From CAG-390 sp045541375 (lineage in GTDB: Bacteria > Bacillota > Clostridia > Oscillospirales > CAG-272), in contig JAZQJB010000144.1 in NCBI GenBank assembly GCA_045541375.1, positions 1 to 64,000 of the forward strand: a stretch of DNA of 64,000 nt, in the 5' to 3' direction. Position 1 is the first letter of the stretch. Every line of letters starts with the position of its first letter. The translations under genes and the position numbers were made by a program. A model generated the notes under the pieces. That model saw only the letters and a list, made by a program, of their open reading frames with translations, was not told where the DNA came from and did not search any database. Shown piece by piece: positions 8,866 to 17,529 of this stretch.

Positions 8866-9597
8866 ATGTCCGGACATAGCAAATGGAGTAACATCAAACA
8901 CAAAAAAGAGAAGACAGACGCGCAGAAGGCGAAGGTCTTCACTAAGATCGGTAAGGAAATTACCATCGCAGTTAAGGAAAGCGGTCCCGATCCTGCATCC
9001 AACTCAAAGCTTCGCGACCTTATTCAGAAGGCAAAGGCCAACAACGTTCCCAACGATAATATCGAGCGTACCATTAAAAAAGCGATGGGTTCCGACAACG
9101 CGAATTTCGAAGCGATCACTTATGAAGGCTACGGTCCTTCCGGTGTAGCCGTTATCGTTGAGACCACTACCGACAACCGTAACCGTACCGTGGGTAACGT
9201 TCGTTCCTATTTCTCCAAGTATCACGGCAATCTCGGTAACTCGGGTTGCGTAAGCTTTATGTTTGATGATAAAGGAATTATTATCATCAATAACGAAGAC
9301 GGTGATATTGATGAAGATACTCTTATGGAAGCTTCTCTTGAGGCAGGCGCTGCAGACTTTATGGCAGACGAGGATATCTTCGAGATCTACACCGAGCCCG
9401 ACGATCTTTACGCTGTTTCCGAGGCTCTCGAGGCTGCAGGATACAAGCTCGAGTCTGCTGAAAAGACAAAGGTTCCTCAGAACACCGTTGAGCTTACAAG
9501 CGAGGATGATATTAAATTTATGGGTCTCCTTCTCGAAAAACTCGAGGATGACGATGACGTTATGAACGTATATCACAACTGGGAGAATGCCGAATAA
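8866..9597 (+). CDS. yebC: YebC/PmpR family regulatory protein
   Basis: The start MSGHSKWSNIKHKKEKTDAQ is the invariant beginning of the YebC/TACO1 family, which fixes the ATG at 8866. A GAGGT ribosome site lies about 10 bases upstream. An in-frame extension back to 8707 inside argS is not real. 243 residues with the ALIxxCLTDN-type segment as TTDNRNRTVGNVR near residue 98. Family members have been described as transcription regulators and, more recently, as factors that help ribosomes through difficult proline stretches. Last gene of the housekeeping run, 32 bases after argS. Confidence 0.95.
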   Translation: MSGHSKWSNIKHKKEKTDAQKAKVFTKIGKEITIAVKESGPDPASNSKLRDLIQKAKANNVPNDNIERTIKKAMGSDNANFEAITYEGYGPSGVAVIVETTTDNRNRTVGNVRSYFSKYHGNLGNSGCVSFMFDDKGIIIINNEDGDIDEDTLMEASLEAGAADFMADEDIFEIYTEPDDLYAVSEALEAAGYKLESAEKTKVPQNTVELTSEDDIKFMGLLLEKLEDDDDVMNVYHNWENAE

Positions 9598-9636
9598 TTT
9601 ACCCGCTGTTGCGGAAAATACAGAGGTTAGCGCACA

Positions 9637-11076
9637 ATGAATAAGTATAAAAAGCTATTGTCAAATACGCTGATATTCGGCATTGGCACCTTCTCCTCGA
9701 AGGTTATGGTATATCTGCTTATGCCGCTGTATACCGCGCTTTTGTCAAAGGCAGAGTATTCGACAGCCGACCTCATTACACAAGCGGCAAATTTATTGAT
9801 GCCTCTTGCCGCAATAGGCATGTATGACGGCATCTTCCGTTTTGCAATAGACGCTGGAGAGAAAAAGAAAGAAGTCTTTTCTTCCGGAATAACCGTCTTG
9901 TTGGCAGGTAGCGGCATATTCCTGTTGCTTTCTCCTTTATTGTGGAAGCTTGACTATTTTGACGGATATAACTGGCTGATCGTTGTTTTTGTTATCACGG
10001 CAAATCTTCAATGCGCAGTTTCATATTATGTCAGAGGTCTTGGCTACACAAAAATGTATGCTTTGCAAGGAATAATCAATACCGCGCTTAATATTGCGCT
10101 GAACATTGTATTCCTTGTGTGCTTCGATATGGGAGTTCTTGGATACGTCCTTTCCGTTGTTGTTGCAAATACTCTTGTAACATTGTTTTTGATCGTTGCG
10201 ATGAAGCTTCATCGTGATTTCAAATTCAAGTACGTTACTAAAGAGTGCGTCATAAATCTGTTAAAATACAGCGTTCCGATGATCCCGACGACGGTTTTTC
10301 TTTGGGTAAACAGCGTTGCAAACAGATTTATGGTTGCTCATTATTGCGGCGATGATGTAAACGGAATTTTTGCTGCTGCCTATAAAATACCGACTGCGAT
10401 CACTTTGTTGACTACGGTATTCACCGAAGCGTGGCAGCTTTCCGCTGTTACAGATGCAGATGATAACGATAGGGGAGCGTTCTATTCAAGCGTTTTCAAA
10501 AGCTATCTTGGACTCATGTTCATGGCAGGTTCTGCGCTCGTGGCGTTTTCAAAAGTGTTTACTGTCCTTTTGATGGATGCATCGTATTACGATGCGTGGC
10601 AGTATATGCCAACTTTGATAATAGCAACCGTTTATCTCGCTTTGGCAACGTTTCTCGGCAGCGTTTATCTTGTTAAGAAGAAGAGCGTGTTGTCGCTCCT
10701 TACTTCAATGGCAGGCGCTGTTGCAAATATCGGCGTAACGTTTATTATGATACCGTATTTGCTTGACATCGCAGACCCGATAAAAGCTGCTCAGGGTGCT
10801 GCATTAGGTGCGATTGCAGGATATGTTTCGGTGTTTGTCATCCGTGCCGTCAACGCGCAGAGTTACGTTAAATTCAACGTTCAGCCGCTGAAGCTGATAA
10901 TTAATACATTGCTTCTTTGCCTACAAGCATTGATAATGGTGTTTGAAATCAATGGATGGATGTATTATCAAGCGTCGTTGTTTGTTTTAATAGTCTTATT
11001 GAATATCAAGCCGATAATTGTCGGAGTAATGCCGATAATCAGAAAAGTTATTTCAAAATTCACTCGATCTGCATAA
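9637..11076 (+). CDS. Polysaccharide flippase, MOP/Wzx-like membrane protein
   Basis: 479-residue integral membrane protein with about 12-14 predicted hydrophobic segments spread over the whole length. It begins with LLSNTLIFGIGTFSSKVMVYLLMPLY in pieces typical of the polysaccharide biosynthesis (Wzx/SpoVB) branch of the MOP superfamily. Such proteins flip lipid-linked oligosaccharides across the membrane. No glycosyltransferase cluster surrounds it, so the substrate is unknown. The next gene is a sulfatase 24 bases downstream, which leaves open a link with a sulfated glycan but does not prove it. Confidence 0.8.
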   Translation: MNKYKKLLSNTLIFGIGTFSSKVMVYLLMPLYTALLSKAEYSTADLITQAANLLMPLAAIGMYDGIFRFAIDAGEKKKEVFSSGITVLLAGSGIFLLLSPLLWKLDYFDGYNWLIVVFVITANLQCAVSYYVRGLGYTKMYALQGIINTALNIALNIVFLVCFDMGVLGYVLSVVVANTLVTLFLIVAMKLHRDFKFKYVTKECVINLLKYSVPMIPTTVFLWVNSVANRFMVAHYCGDDVNGIFAAAYKIPTAITLLTTVFTEAWQLSAVTDADDNDRGAFYSSVFKSYLGLMFMAGSALVAFSKVFTVLLMDASYYDAWQYMPTLIIATVYLALATFLGSVYLVKKKSVLSLLTSMAGAVANIGVTFIMIPYLLDIADPIKAAQGAALGAIAGYVSVFVIRAVNAQSYVKFNVQPLKLIINTLLLCLQALIMVFEINGWMYYQASLFVLIVLLNIKPIIVGVMPIIRKVISKFTRSA

Positions 11077-11100
11077 TTTTGACGCAGTATGAGGTTAAAG

Positions 11101-12636
11101 ATGGATAATAGACCTAATTTCCTTTTTATTCTTTCCGATGACCACGGTGCATGGGCTATGGGATGTGCAGGTAATGAGGAATTGAAGACTCCGAACCTTG
11201 ACAGACTTGCCGATATGGGCGTTAGATTCGAGAACTTCTTCTGTGCCTCTCCCGTATGTTCGCCTGCACGTGCTTCAATAATGTGTGGAAAAATGCCTTC
11301 TGCGCACGGTGTTCACGACTGGCTTGCAAAGGGCAACCTTTCCGACGATAAGATCAATGAAGATCTTCTCAAGGCTTACGAGAAAGAAGGCTTGCCTTGG
11401 TACTATGCTTGGGGGAAGAGCCAGATTACCGGTGATACCCCGATCCAGTATCTTGCTCCCCACAGAACTATTACCGGAGAAATGGCTAAGGCCGGTTACG
11501 AGTGCGCTCTTTCCGGTAAATGGCACATAGGTGACAGTGCTACTCCTCAAGCTGGATACACCTATTGGAAGACCATTGCTCTCGGCGGAGACAACTATTT
11601 CTACCCGATGATGCTCGTTGACGGCAAGATCAATATGCTCGAAAACGAGTATGTCACTGACGTTATCACTGATAACGCAATAGAATTCCTTGATTCAAGA
11701 GATAAGGAAAAGCCCTTCTATCTTTCTGTTAGTTACACAGCACCGCATTCACCGTGGTCTGCTGTGCATCATAAGAAAGAGTATATAGATATGTACAAGG
11801 ACTGCCAGTTTGATTCTACTCCGAATCTGCCCCCTCATAATTGGACGAGATTCGGTAAGATCACGCTTGAAGAATGGAACTCGCAGTCGCATCCCGGAAT
11901 CAGATATTCACAGATGAATTATCCTCCGATTCCCGAAACATGGCAGGAGCACCGCAGAGAAAGCCTTACCGGCTACTATGCCGCTATCAGTGCTATGGAC
12001 GAGAATATCGGAAGACTTCTCGACAGACTTGAAGAAGAAGGCGTTCTTGAGAATACCGTTATCGTATTTACTGCAGATAACGGTATGAATATGGGTCACC
12101 ACGGTATCTGGGGCAAGGGTAACGGCACAAAGCCCGTGAATATGTACGATACCTCCGTCAAGGTTCCCGCGATCATTGCAGCTCCCGGCAGATTTGAAGG
12201 TCATAGGGTATCGGAAGAGATGCTCAGCCACTATGACCTCTTCCCGACGTTGCTTGACATCGCAGGTGTTGAGAATACACCCGATCCCGAACAGCCCGGC
12301 GTAAGCTTCAAGCCTCTTCTTGAAGGCAGCGAAGAGCGTACAAGAGAGAATATAGTCGTATTTGATGAATACGGCCCTTGCAGAATGATCAGAAACAAGG
12401 ATTATAAACTCGTGCTCCGTTATCCCGGTCCCTGCGAGCTTTATGATCTCAATGCTGATCCCAATGAGTACGATAATCTTTATGATGATCCCAATTATGC
12501 AAGCATTATTGCGGATATGGCAAAAGAGCTTGATGGTTGGTTCGCAAAATATGTAAATCCCGATTTTGATGGTAAAATGGAAGCTGTAACGGGTGGCGGT
12601 CAGTATGACAGACACAGTTTCGGCGGCAAAGTATAA
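11101..12636 (+). CDS. Type I sulfatase, Cys-type (cytoplasmic)
   Basis: 511-residue alkaline-phosphatase superfamily hydrolase that removes sulfate from an ester or sulfamate. The metal-binding DD is at residues 13-14 (FILSDDHG). The sulfatase signature CSPAR has the Cys at residue 53, the residue converted to formylglycine. TADNGMNMGHHG near residue 325 supplies further metal ligands. ATG 11101 is chosen over 11089 because GAGG at 11091 is well spaced for it. There is no signal peptide, so it should act on imported or intracellular substrates. Activation needs a maturase such as an anaerobic radical-SAM sulfatase-maturating enzyme, which is not in this window. The substrate cannot be read from sequence. 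Confidence 0.87.
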   Translation: MDNRPNFLFILSDDHGAWAMGCAGNEELKTPNLDRLADMGVRFENFFCASPVCSPARASIMCGKMPSAHGVHDWLAKGNLSDDKINEDLLKAYEKEGLPWYYAWGKSQITGDTPIQYLAPHRTITGEMAKAGYECALSGKWHIGDSATPQAGYTYWKTIALGGDNYFYPMMLVDGKINMLENEYVTDVITDNAIEFLDSRDKEKPFYLSVSYTAPHSPWSAVHHKKEYIDMYKDCQFDSTPNLPPHNWTRFGKITLEEWNSQSHPGIRYSQMNYPPIPETWQEHRRESLTGYYAAISAMDENIGRLLDRLEEEGVLENTVIVFTADNGMNMGHHGIWGKGNGTKPVNMYDTSVKVPAIIAAPGRFEGHRVSEEMLSHYDLFPTLLDIAGVENTPDPEQPGVSFKPLLEGSEERTRENIVVFDEYGPCRMIRNKDYKLVLRYPGPCELYDLNADPNEYDNLYDDPNYASIIADMAKELDGWFAKYVNPDFDGKMEAVTGGGQYDRHSFGGKV

Positions 12637-12663
12637 TTATTCTTGATAATAAGGAGAAGAACT

Positions 12664-14337
12664 ATGGCATACTTAACCGATATTGAAATCGCTCAGCAGA
12701 CAAAGCTGAGTCCTATAACTGAAATCGCAAAAACTGCCGGAATTGACGAAAAGTATCTCGATCAGTACGGAAAGTATAAGGCAAAGATAGACAGAAATCT
12801 TCTTGCGGATACTCCCGAAAAGAACGGTAAGTTGGTTCTTGTTACCGCTATCACTCCGACTCCTGCAGGAGAAGGAAAGACAACCACCTCGATCGGTCTT
12901 GCCGACGGTCTTCGTAAGATAGGCAAAAAATCTATCGCAGCGCTCCGTGAACCTTCGCTTGGTCCCGTTTTCGGAATCAAGGGCGGCGCAGCAGGCGGCG
13001 GATACGCACAGGTTGTACCTATGGAAGACATTAATCTTCACTTTACGGGAGATTTTCACGCTATTGGTGCGGCAAACAATCTTCTTGCTGCTATGCTTGA
13101 TAACCATATTTATCAGGGCAATGCTCTCAACATTGATCCCCGAAAGATCACCTGGAAGCGTTGCGTTGATATGAATGACCGTCAGCTCCGCGCAATCGTA
13201 AACGGACTTGGAAGCAAGGTCAACGGCGTTCCGCGTGAAGATGGATATGATATTACAGTTGCATCCGAGATCATGGCAGTCTTCTGCCTTGCAAACTCGA
13301 TTACCGACCTCAAGGAAAGACTTTCCCGAATTGTTGTCGGATATACCTATGATGATAAGCCCGTAACTGCGGGCGATCTTAAGGCTGTAGGCGCAATGGC
13401 TGCGCTTCTTAAGGACGCCATGAGCCCCAACCTTGTGCAGACTCTCGAGGGTACTCCCGCCCTTGTGCACGGCGGACCTTTTGCCAATATCGCTCACGGA
13501 TGCAATACAGTTACCGCTACCAAGATGGCTCTCCGCCTTGGCGAGTATTGTGTTACCGAAGCAGGCTTCGGTGCTGACCTTGGAGCAGAGAAGTTCCTTG
13601 ATATCAAGTGCCGCTATGCGGGACTTAAGCCCGATGCCGTAGTTATTGTAGCCACCATTCGAGCTCTCAAGATGCACGGTGGACTTCCCAAGACCGAGCT
13701 TGGCGCGGAAAACCTTGTTGCTCTTGAAGCAGGAATTCCCAACCTTCTTCGCCACGTTTCCAATATCAAGGATGTTTACAAACTTCCTTGCGTAGTTGCA
13801 GTCAACAGATTCCCGACCGATACCGACGCGGAGATCAAACTTGTTATTGACAAGTGCTCTGAGCTTGGCGTAAAGGCTGTTCTTTCGACTGTATGGGCGG
13901 ACGGCGGAAACGGTGCGATCGAGCTTGCCAACGAAGTTGTCAAGCTTTGTGAAGAAGAAAATGAGTTTACATTCAGCTATGAGCTTGAAGGAACTATCGA
14001 AGACAAGATCAACGCGATCGTTCGTAAGATTTACAGAGGTGAAGGTGCCACCCTTGCCGCTGCTGCAAAGAAAGAGGCAGACAGACTTACTGCTGCCGGC
14101 TACGGCAATCTCCCCATCTGTATGGCAAAGACCCAGTATAGCTTCTCGGACGATATGACAAAGATCGGCGCACCCGAAGGGTTTACCGTAACGGTTCGTG
14201 CTCTCAGACTTTCCGCAGGCGCAGGATTCATCGTTGCGCTCACAGGCGACATTATGACAATGCCCGGTCTTCCCAAGGCTCCCGCGGCAGAGCGTATCGA
14301 CGTCGACGAAACAGGAAAGATCAGCGGACTCTTCTGA
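12664..14337 (+). CDS. fhs: Formate-tetrahydrofolate ligase
   Basis: ATP-dependent synthesis of 10-formyl-THF from formate, feeding one-carbon and purine metabolism or the acetyl-CoA pathway. The P-loop region TPTPAGEGKTTTSIGLADGL lies near residue 58. TLEGTPALVHGGPFANIAHG and TEAGFGADLGAEKF are further family hallmarks. 557 residues, full length. ATG 12664 has a strong AAGGAGAAG ribosome site at 12651. It is a separate translation unit 27 bases after the sulfatase and is closed by a hairpin terminator at 14355. No other Wood-Ljungdahl gene is present nearby. Confidence 0.97.
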   Translation: MAYLTDIEIAQQTKLSPITEIAKTAGIDEKYLDQYGKYKAKIDRNLLADTPEKNGKLVLVTAITPTPAGEGKTTTSIGLADGLRKIGKKSIAALREPSLGPVFGIKGGAAGGGYAQVVPMEDINLHFTGDFHAIGAANNLLAAMLDNHIYQGNALNIDPRKITWKRCVDMNDRQLRAIVNGLGSKVNGVPREDGYDITVASEIMAVFCLANSITDLKERLSRIVVGYTYDDKPVTAGDLKAVGAMAALLKDAMSPNLVQTLEGTPALVHGGPFANIAHGCNTVTATKMALRLGEYCVTEAGFGADLGAEKFLDIKCRYAGLKPDAVVIVATIRALKMHGGLPKTELGAENLVALEAGIPNLLRHVSNIKDVYKLPCVVAVNRFPTDTDAEIKLVIDKCSELGVKAVLSTVWADGGNGAIELANEVVKLCEEENEFTFSYELEGTIEDKINAIVRKIYRGEGATLAAAAKKEADRLTAAGYGNLPICMAKTQYSFSDDMTKIGAPEGFTVTVRALRLSAGAGFIVALTGDIMTMPGLPKAPAAERIDVDETGKISGLF

Positions 14338-14354
14338 TTGATCTGAATATAATT

Positions 14355-14386
14355 AAAGCCGACAGATCGTTTGATCTGTCGGCTTT
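14355..14386. terminator. Rho-independent-type terminator, bidirectional
   Basis: Perfect 14-bp stem (14355-14368 with 14373-14386) around a GTTT loop, between the convergent fhs gene and the unknown gene ending at 14390. The flanks are T-rich on one side and A/T-rich on the other, so it can serve both strands. Confidence 0.85.
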
Positions 14387-14389
14387 GTG

Positions 14390-15238
14390 TTATTCTTCAT
14401 AAGTAAGATTGAGCAATTTTGAGATCGTTGCAATCTCGTATGGAGGGATCAGTATCTCATAGATAGTTCCCTCATGCGCAATTTGAAGTGAGTAGTGATA
14501 CTTGTAAAATACAGTACCGTACTGATTTTGTGTCAGCTTATATTTTTTATATTTTTCGGAATTAATAGCGCTGTCTTTGTTCCAGCCTTGGCTTGTAACT
14601 TTTTTAGTGATCTTTTCTATCTTAACGAAATCGCTTTTCTTAAATCCCAAAACCATTGTTATATCTGCAAGGAAAATTTTGCTTTCGTTCTGGAAAAGAT
14701 AGCACTCGACAGTCTGGTATTTGGACATTCCCGAGACAGGGACATCACCGCTTTTTTTCAATTTATAGACATAAACAAAAATATCTATCTTAGGTGCATT
14801 GAATGGAATTCCAAGCTGCTGCTTTGCGAGATCTATAGCCTCTTCGCTGTTATTAACGAATTCTTTGAATTCTTCACTGTTGGTGTGTTGCTTTTTCTTA
14901 AAAAATTCGTATGCTTGTAATATGCCGAATATGATACCTGAGATAGCAGCGGAGTAAAATGCCCAGGGTGCGTTCTTGAATGCTTCTGAAACGGAAACAT
15001 CAGCACGTAGTATGCCAACAACCGTTACCATTGCAACAAAGCCTGCTAAAAGGCGAATGATAGACAAAGGAAGCGGCAGACTCATTTTCTTTTCTTGCAA
15101 ACCTTGCTGGGTGTTTATATCGTCGATTGCTTCTTGTCCGTCAGATGGTATCTGCTTTTCAATAAAACAAGCTCCGTCATACTCTGCTATCTGGCTTTTT
15201 AATTTTGCGTTATAAAGAATCCCAAAAACATTTTTCAT
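14390..15238 (-). CDS. Unknown protein with two central membrane segments
   Basis: 282 residues, not recognised. Residues 1-50 are polar. Two hydrophobic segments follow at about 55-77 (IIRLLAGFVAMVTVVGIL) and 90-110 (FYSAAISGIIFGILQAYEFF). The remaining 170 residues are soluble, rich in Lys, Tyr and beta-strand-like, and lack Cys or His motifs. This suggests a membrane anchor with a cytoplasmic or outside C-terminal domain. It lies 33 bases downstream of a sulfatase on the same strand and may be the last gene of the HAD-sulfatase operon. There is no evidence for a sulfatase-related role beyond position. Confidence 0.6.
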   Translation of the reverse strand: MKNVFGILYNAKLKSQIAEYDGACFIEKQIPSDGQEAIDDINTQQGLQEKKMSLPLPLSIIRLLAGFVAMVTVVGILRADVSVSEAFKNAPWAFYSAAISGIIFGILQAYEFFKKKQHTNSEEFKEFVNNSEEAIDLAKQQLGIPFNAPKIDIFVYVYKLKKSGDVPVSGMSKYQTVECYLFQNESKIFLADITMVLGFKKSDFVKIEKITKKVTSQGWNKDSAINSEKYKKYKLTQNQYGTVFYKYHYSLQIAHEGTIYEILIPPYEIATISKLLNLTYEE

Positions 15239-15271
15239 AACAAGCTCCTAACACTAGAGTGGTTAAATGGT

Positions 15272-16723
15272 TCACCAAAAATCTGTCTGCTTTGAACCGA
15301 CTACAATATCATAGCCTTCGGGCATTCTGCCTTTTTCTTCATCCGCTCTTCTGATATGGTCATTGAGTGGCGGATAGAAGGAATATTTGGGCTGTCTTGC
15401 GGGACTTTCCTTGGGTTCGGTTTCGATCTCAGTGCAAACGTCGCTTGAAATGTAATCGTCGAGTTTCTGCTTGAGATACATTACTCTTTCATTGCCCTCG
15501 TCGTACTTATCAACCGCATCAGGGAAGGAGTCGAAGTAGAAATATCTGTTGCCGACAGCAGAGTAAACGAGCTTGTCTTCACCGGAAGCAACCATATAGA
15601 TACCGATTGTGCCGTTGCCGTACTGCGAATATACAAGGTCGTGCGAATCGGTCATAAGGTTTACTCCGTCAAAGTCTGCAGGATCATAGTCGATTCCACA
15701 AGCAGAAAGAAGCGTGGGGGCAATGTCAACAAGAGAAGCGGGATCCACTCTTATTTCGTGTTCCTTGCCCGGAATCTTGAGAAGGAAGGGGATTCTTGCT
15801 GCTGCGTCAAGCATTGTGCGCTTACCCATGGAAGCATAGTCCCCCATCATATCTCCGTGGTCGGAGGAGAACATAATGATCGTATCGTCATAGATGCCCT
15901 TTGCCTTCAGCTCAGCGATGATTCTACCGATCTGATAGTCAACGAAGGAAATGCATGCGTAATAATACTGATTGAGCAGCTCAAGACGTCTGGGTGAGAT
16001 TCCAAGAGCGTCGCAGGTGTACTTGTTGCGAAGCATATCCTCGTAAGAATCGGGATCTTCGGGAACGAAAGGATCGCGAACGTTTTTGCGATACATCTTG
16101 TTCCAAGGCGCAGGCGGTGCAAACGGGGGATGCGGGTGAATAAAGGAAGCTACAAGGAAAATGGGTTCTTCATCGGTATCCGCATTCTTGATGAACTCAA
16201 CGCAGTTGTCGCCTATCCACTGTGTTGGATGCGCTTCTGCGGGAAGCTGGGAAATCTGAGGTATGTAATACATATCAGATCTCTGACCCATATAGTCGAA
16301 TACGTATTTGTAGGGAGAATTACAGATGAAATTCGTGTAATCATCATCGGGATGAGAAAGCTCCTCCTGTGTGATTCTCTTTTTGAAGCCCATACCGTCA
16401 TAAAGCACGGGGGAATTGTGCATTTTACCGATTGCACAGGTGTTGTAGCCTGCATCAGTAAAGCGCTTGTAGAATCCCTCACCGTCATAAGCAATGTTGG
16501 GATTGTTATTGTTGTTTCCCGTTCTTGCGCAGTATTGTCCTGCCTTCATACAAAGTCTTGCGGGAACGCATACGGGAGACGGGGTATAGCAGCGGTCAAA
16601 AACTACTGCTTCGTTCGCGATACTGTCAAGCGCGGGAGTAACGATTTTGTCGTTGCCAAGCGCGTGGATAGTATCCGCTCTTTGCTGGTCTGTAAAGATC
16701 ATCAGCACGTTTTTGCGTTTCAT
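15272..16723 (-). CDS. Type I sulfatase, Cys-type (cytoplasmic)
   Basis: 483-residue sulfatase, distinct from the one at 11101. It starts MKRKNVLMIFTDQQRADT, with the D12-Q13 metal site as in choline-sulfatase and phosphonate monoester hydrolase relatives. The signature CVPAR puts the formylglycine precursor Cys at residue 52. SSDHGDMMGDY near residue 295 gives the second metal block. There is no signal peptide. Its ATG overlaps the stop of the upstream HAD phosphatase by 4 bases, so the two are co-translated. The substrate is unknown. A phosphonate or sulfate monoesterase is also possible, as these share the fold and the Cys motif. Confidence 0.85.
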   Translation of the reverse strand: MKRKNVLMIFTDQQRADTIHALGNDKIVTPALDSIANEAVVFDRCYTPSPVCVPARLCMKAGQYCARTGNNNNNPNIAYDGEGFYKRFTDAGYNTCAIGKMHNSPVLYDGMGFKKRITQEELSHPDDDYTNFICNSPYKYVFDYMGQRSDMYYIPQISQLPAEAHPTQWIGDNCVEFIKNADTDEEPIFLVASFIHPHPPFAPPAPWNKMYRKNVRDPFVPEDPDSYEDMLRNKYTCDALGISPRRLELLNQYYYACISFVDYQIGRIIAELKAKGIYDDTIIMFSSDHGDMMGDYASMGKRTMLDAAARIPFLLKIPGKEHEIRVDPASLVDIAPTLLSACGIDYDPADFDGVNLMTDSHDLVYSQYGNGTIGIYMVASGEDKLVYSAVGNRYFYFDSFPDAVDKYDEGNERVMYLKQKLDDYISSDVCTEIETEPKESPARQPKYSFYPPLNDHIRRADEEKGRMPEGYDIVVGSKQTDFW

Positions 16724-17400
16724 TTGCTGTTCTCCTTATTTATTTTATTAATAATTTCAATAATTTGATGCGGAGCATCTGCAATATAATCTGCACCTTC
16801 CGCTAAAAGATATTCGCGTGTATGAAATCCCCAAGTTACACCGCAAGCGAAAGCGCCTGCGTTCTTGCCGGTTTGCATATCGATTCCGTGATCGCCGATA
16901 TATATAGTGTCTTCCATAGAAATGTCATAAGTTTTTCCAACGTTTATCAATTCATCGGGATGCGGTTTTAGCACCATACCGGGATGTTCGGATACAGCCA
17001 TATCGATCAACTCTCCGGGAGCTCCAAAAGCACCGTTAATGATTGACTCCGCGACTCGCTGACTCTTATTTGTCACGATAGCGGTTTTGATCCCCATAGC
17101 CTTAAGTTGGCGCAACATTTCTGTTATTCCTTTGTAAGGCTCGGTCAGATAAAATGCGTTCTTTTCGTATCTACCAAGCCAATCATTGACCATATCGTCA
17201 AGCATATCCGGATTGGCATTCCTGGCGTTAATGAGATTTGTCATAAGTTTTCTCGCACCACCGCCGGCGAGGTGTCTGTAGTCATCAACCGCAAAGGGCT
17301 CAAGGCCAAATTCTTTAAGTGTTTCGTTCGCAAAATGCGCAATCGAGGCAAGTGAATTTATCGTGGTACCGTCAAGATCGAAAATACATAATTTAATCAT
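16720..17400 (-). CDS. HAD family hydrolase, phosphoglycolate phosphatase-like
   Basis: 226-residue HAD phosphatase with motif I DLDGTTINS at residue 8 and a helical cap domain (residues 15-80). Motif II is the T of IVTNKSQ near residue 110, and motif III/IV is IYIGDHGIDM near residue 170. Closest by pattern to Gph/PGP proteins, which dephosphorylate small phosphoesters. It is the first gene of a minus-strand unit with a good promoter at 17430-17458. The 4-base overlap with the sulfatase gene suggests it processes a phosphosugar from the same pathway. This is an inference from position. Confidence 0.85.
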   Translation of the reverse strand: MIKLCIFDLDGTTINSLASIAHFANETLKEFGLEPFAVDDYRHLAGGGARKLMTNLINARNANPDMLDDMVNDWLGRYEKNAFYLTEPYKGITEMLRQLKAMGIKTAIVTNKSQRVAESIINGAFGAPGELIDMAVSEHPGMVLKPHPDELINVGKTYDISMEDTIYIGDHGIDMQTGKNAGAFACGVTWGFHTREYLLAEGADYIADAPHQIIEIINKINKENSK

Positions 17401-17429
17401 TATTAATCTCCATTTGCGATTATGCTATT

Positions 17430-17458
17430 ATTATATACTATTTTTGCGTAAAATTCAA
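17430..17458 (-). promoter_or_regulatory. Sigma-70-type promoter for the HAD-sulfatase unit
   Basis: On the minus strand: -35 TTGAAT (17453-17458), a 17-base spacer, and -10 TATAAT (17430-17435), about 30 bases before the HAD start codon. It is back-to-back with the plus-strand promoter at 17476. Confidence 0.7.
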
Positions 17459-17475
17459 GTATTAATTATTTATAC

Positions 17476-17504
17476 TTGCAATTTTCTTAAATTTATAGTA
17501 TAAT
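17476..17504 (+). promoter_or_regulatory. Sigma-70-type promoter for thioesterase-dxs
   Basis: -35 TTGCAA (17476-17481), exactly 17 bases, then -10 TATAAT (17499-17504), about 26 bases before the ATG at 17530. A GGAGG ribosome site follows at 17519. The same unusual -35 hexamer recurs at 42615 and 44637. Confidence 0.75.
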
Positions 17505-17529
17505 TTAATAAAATAATTGGAGGCTTGAG

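Noticed and set aside
12673..13755. Long open frame opposite fhs
   Set aside because: Antisense shadow of the fhs coding frame. No start signal, and the sense gene is certain.
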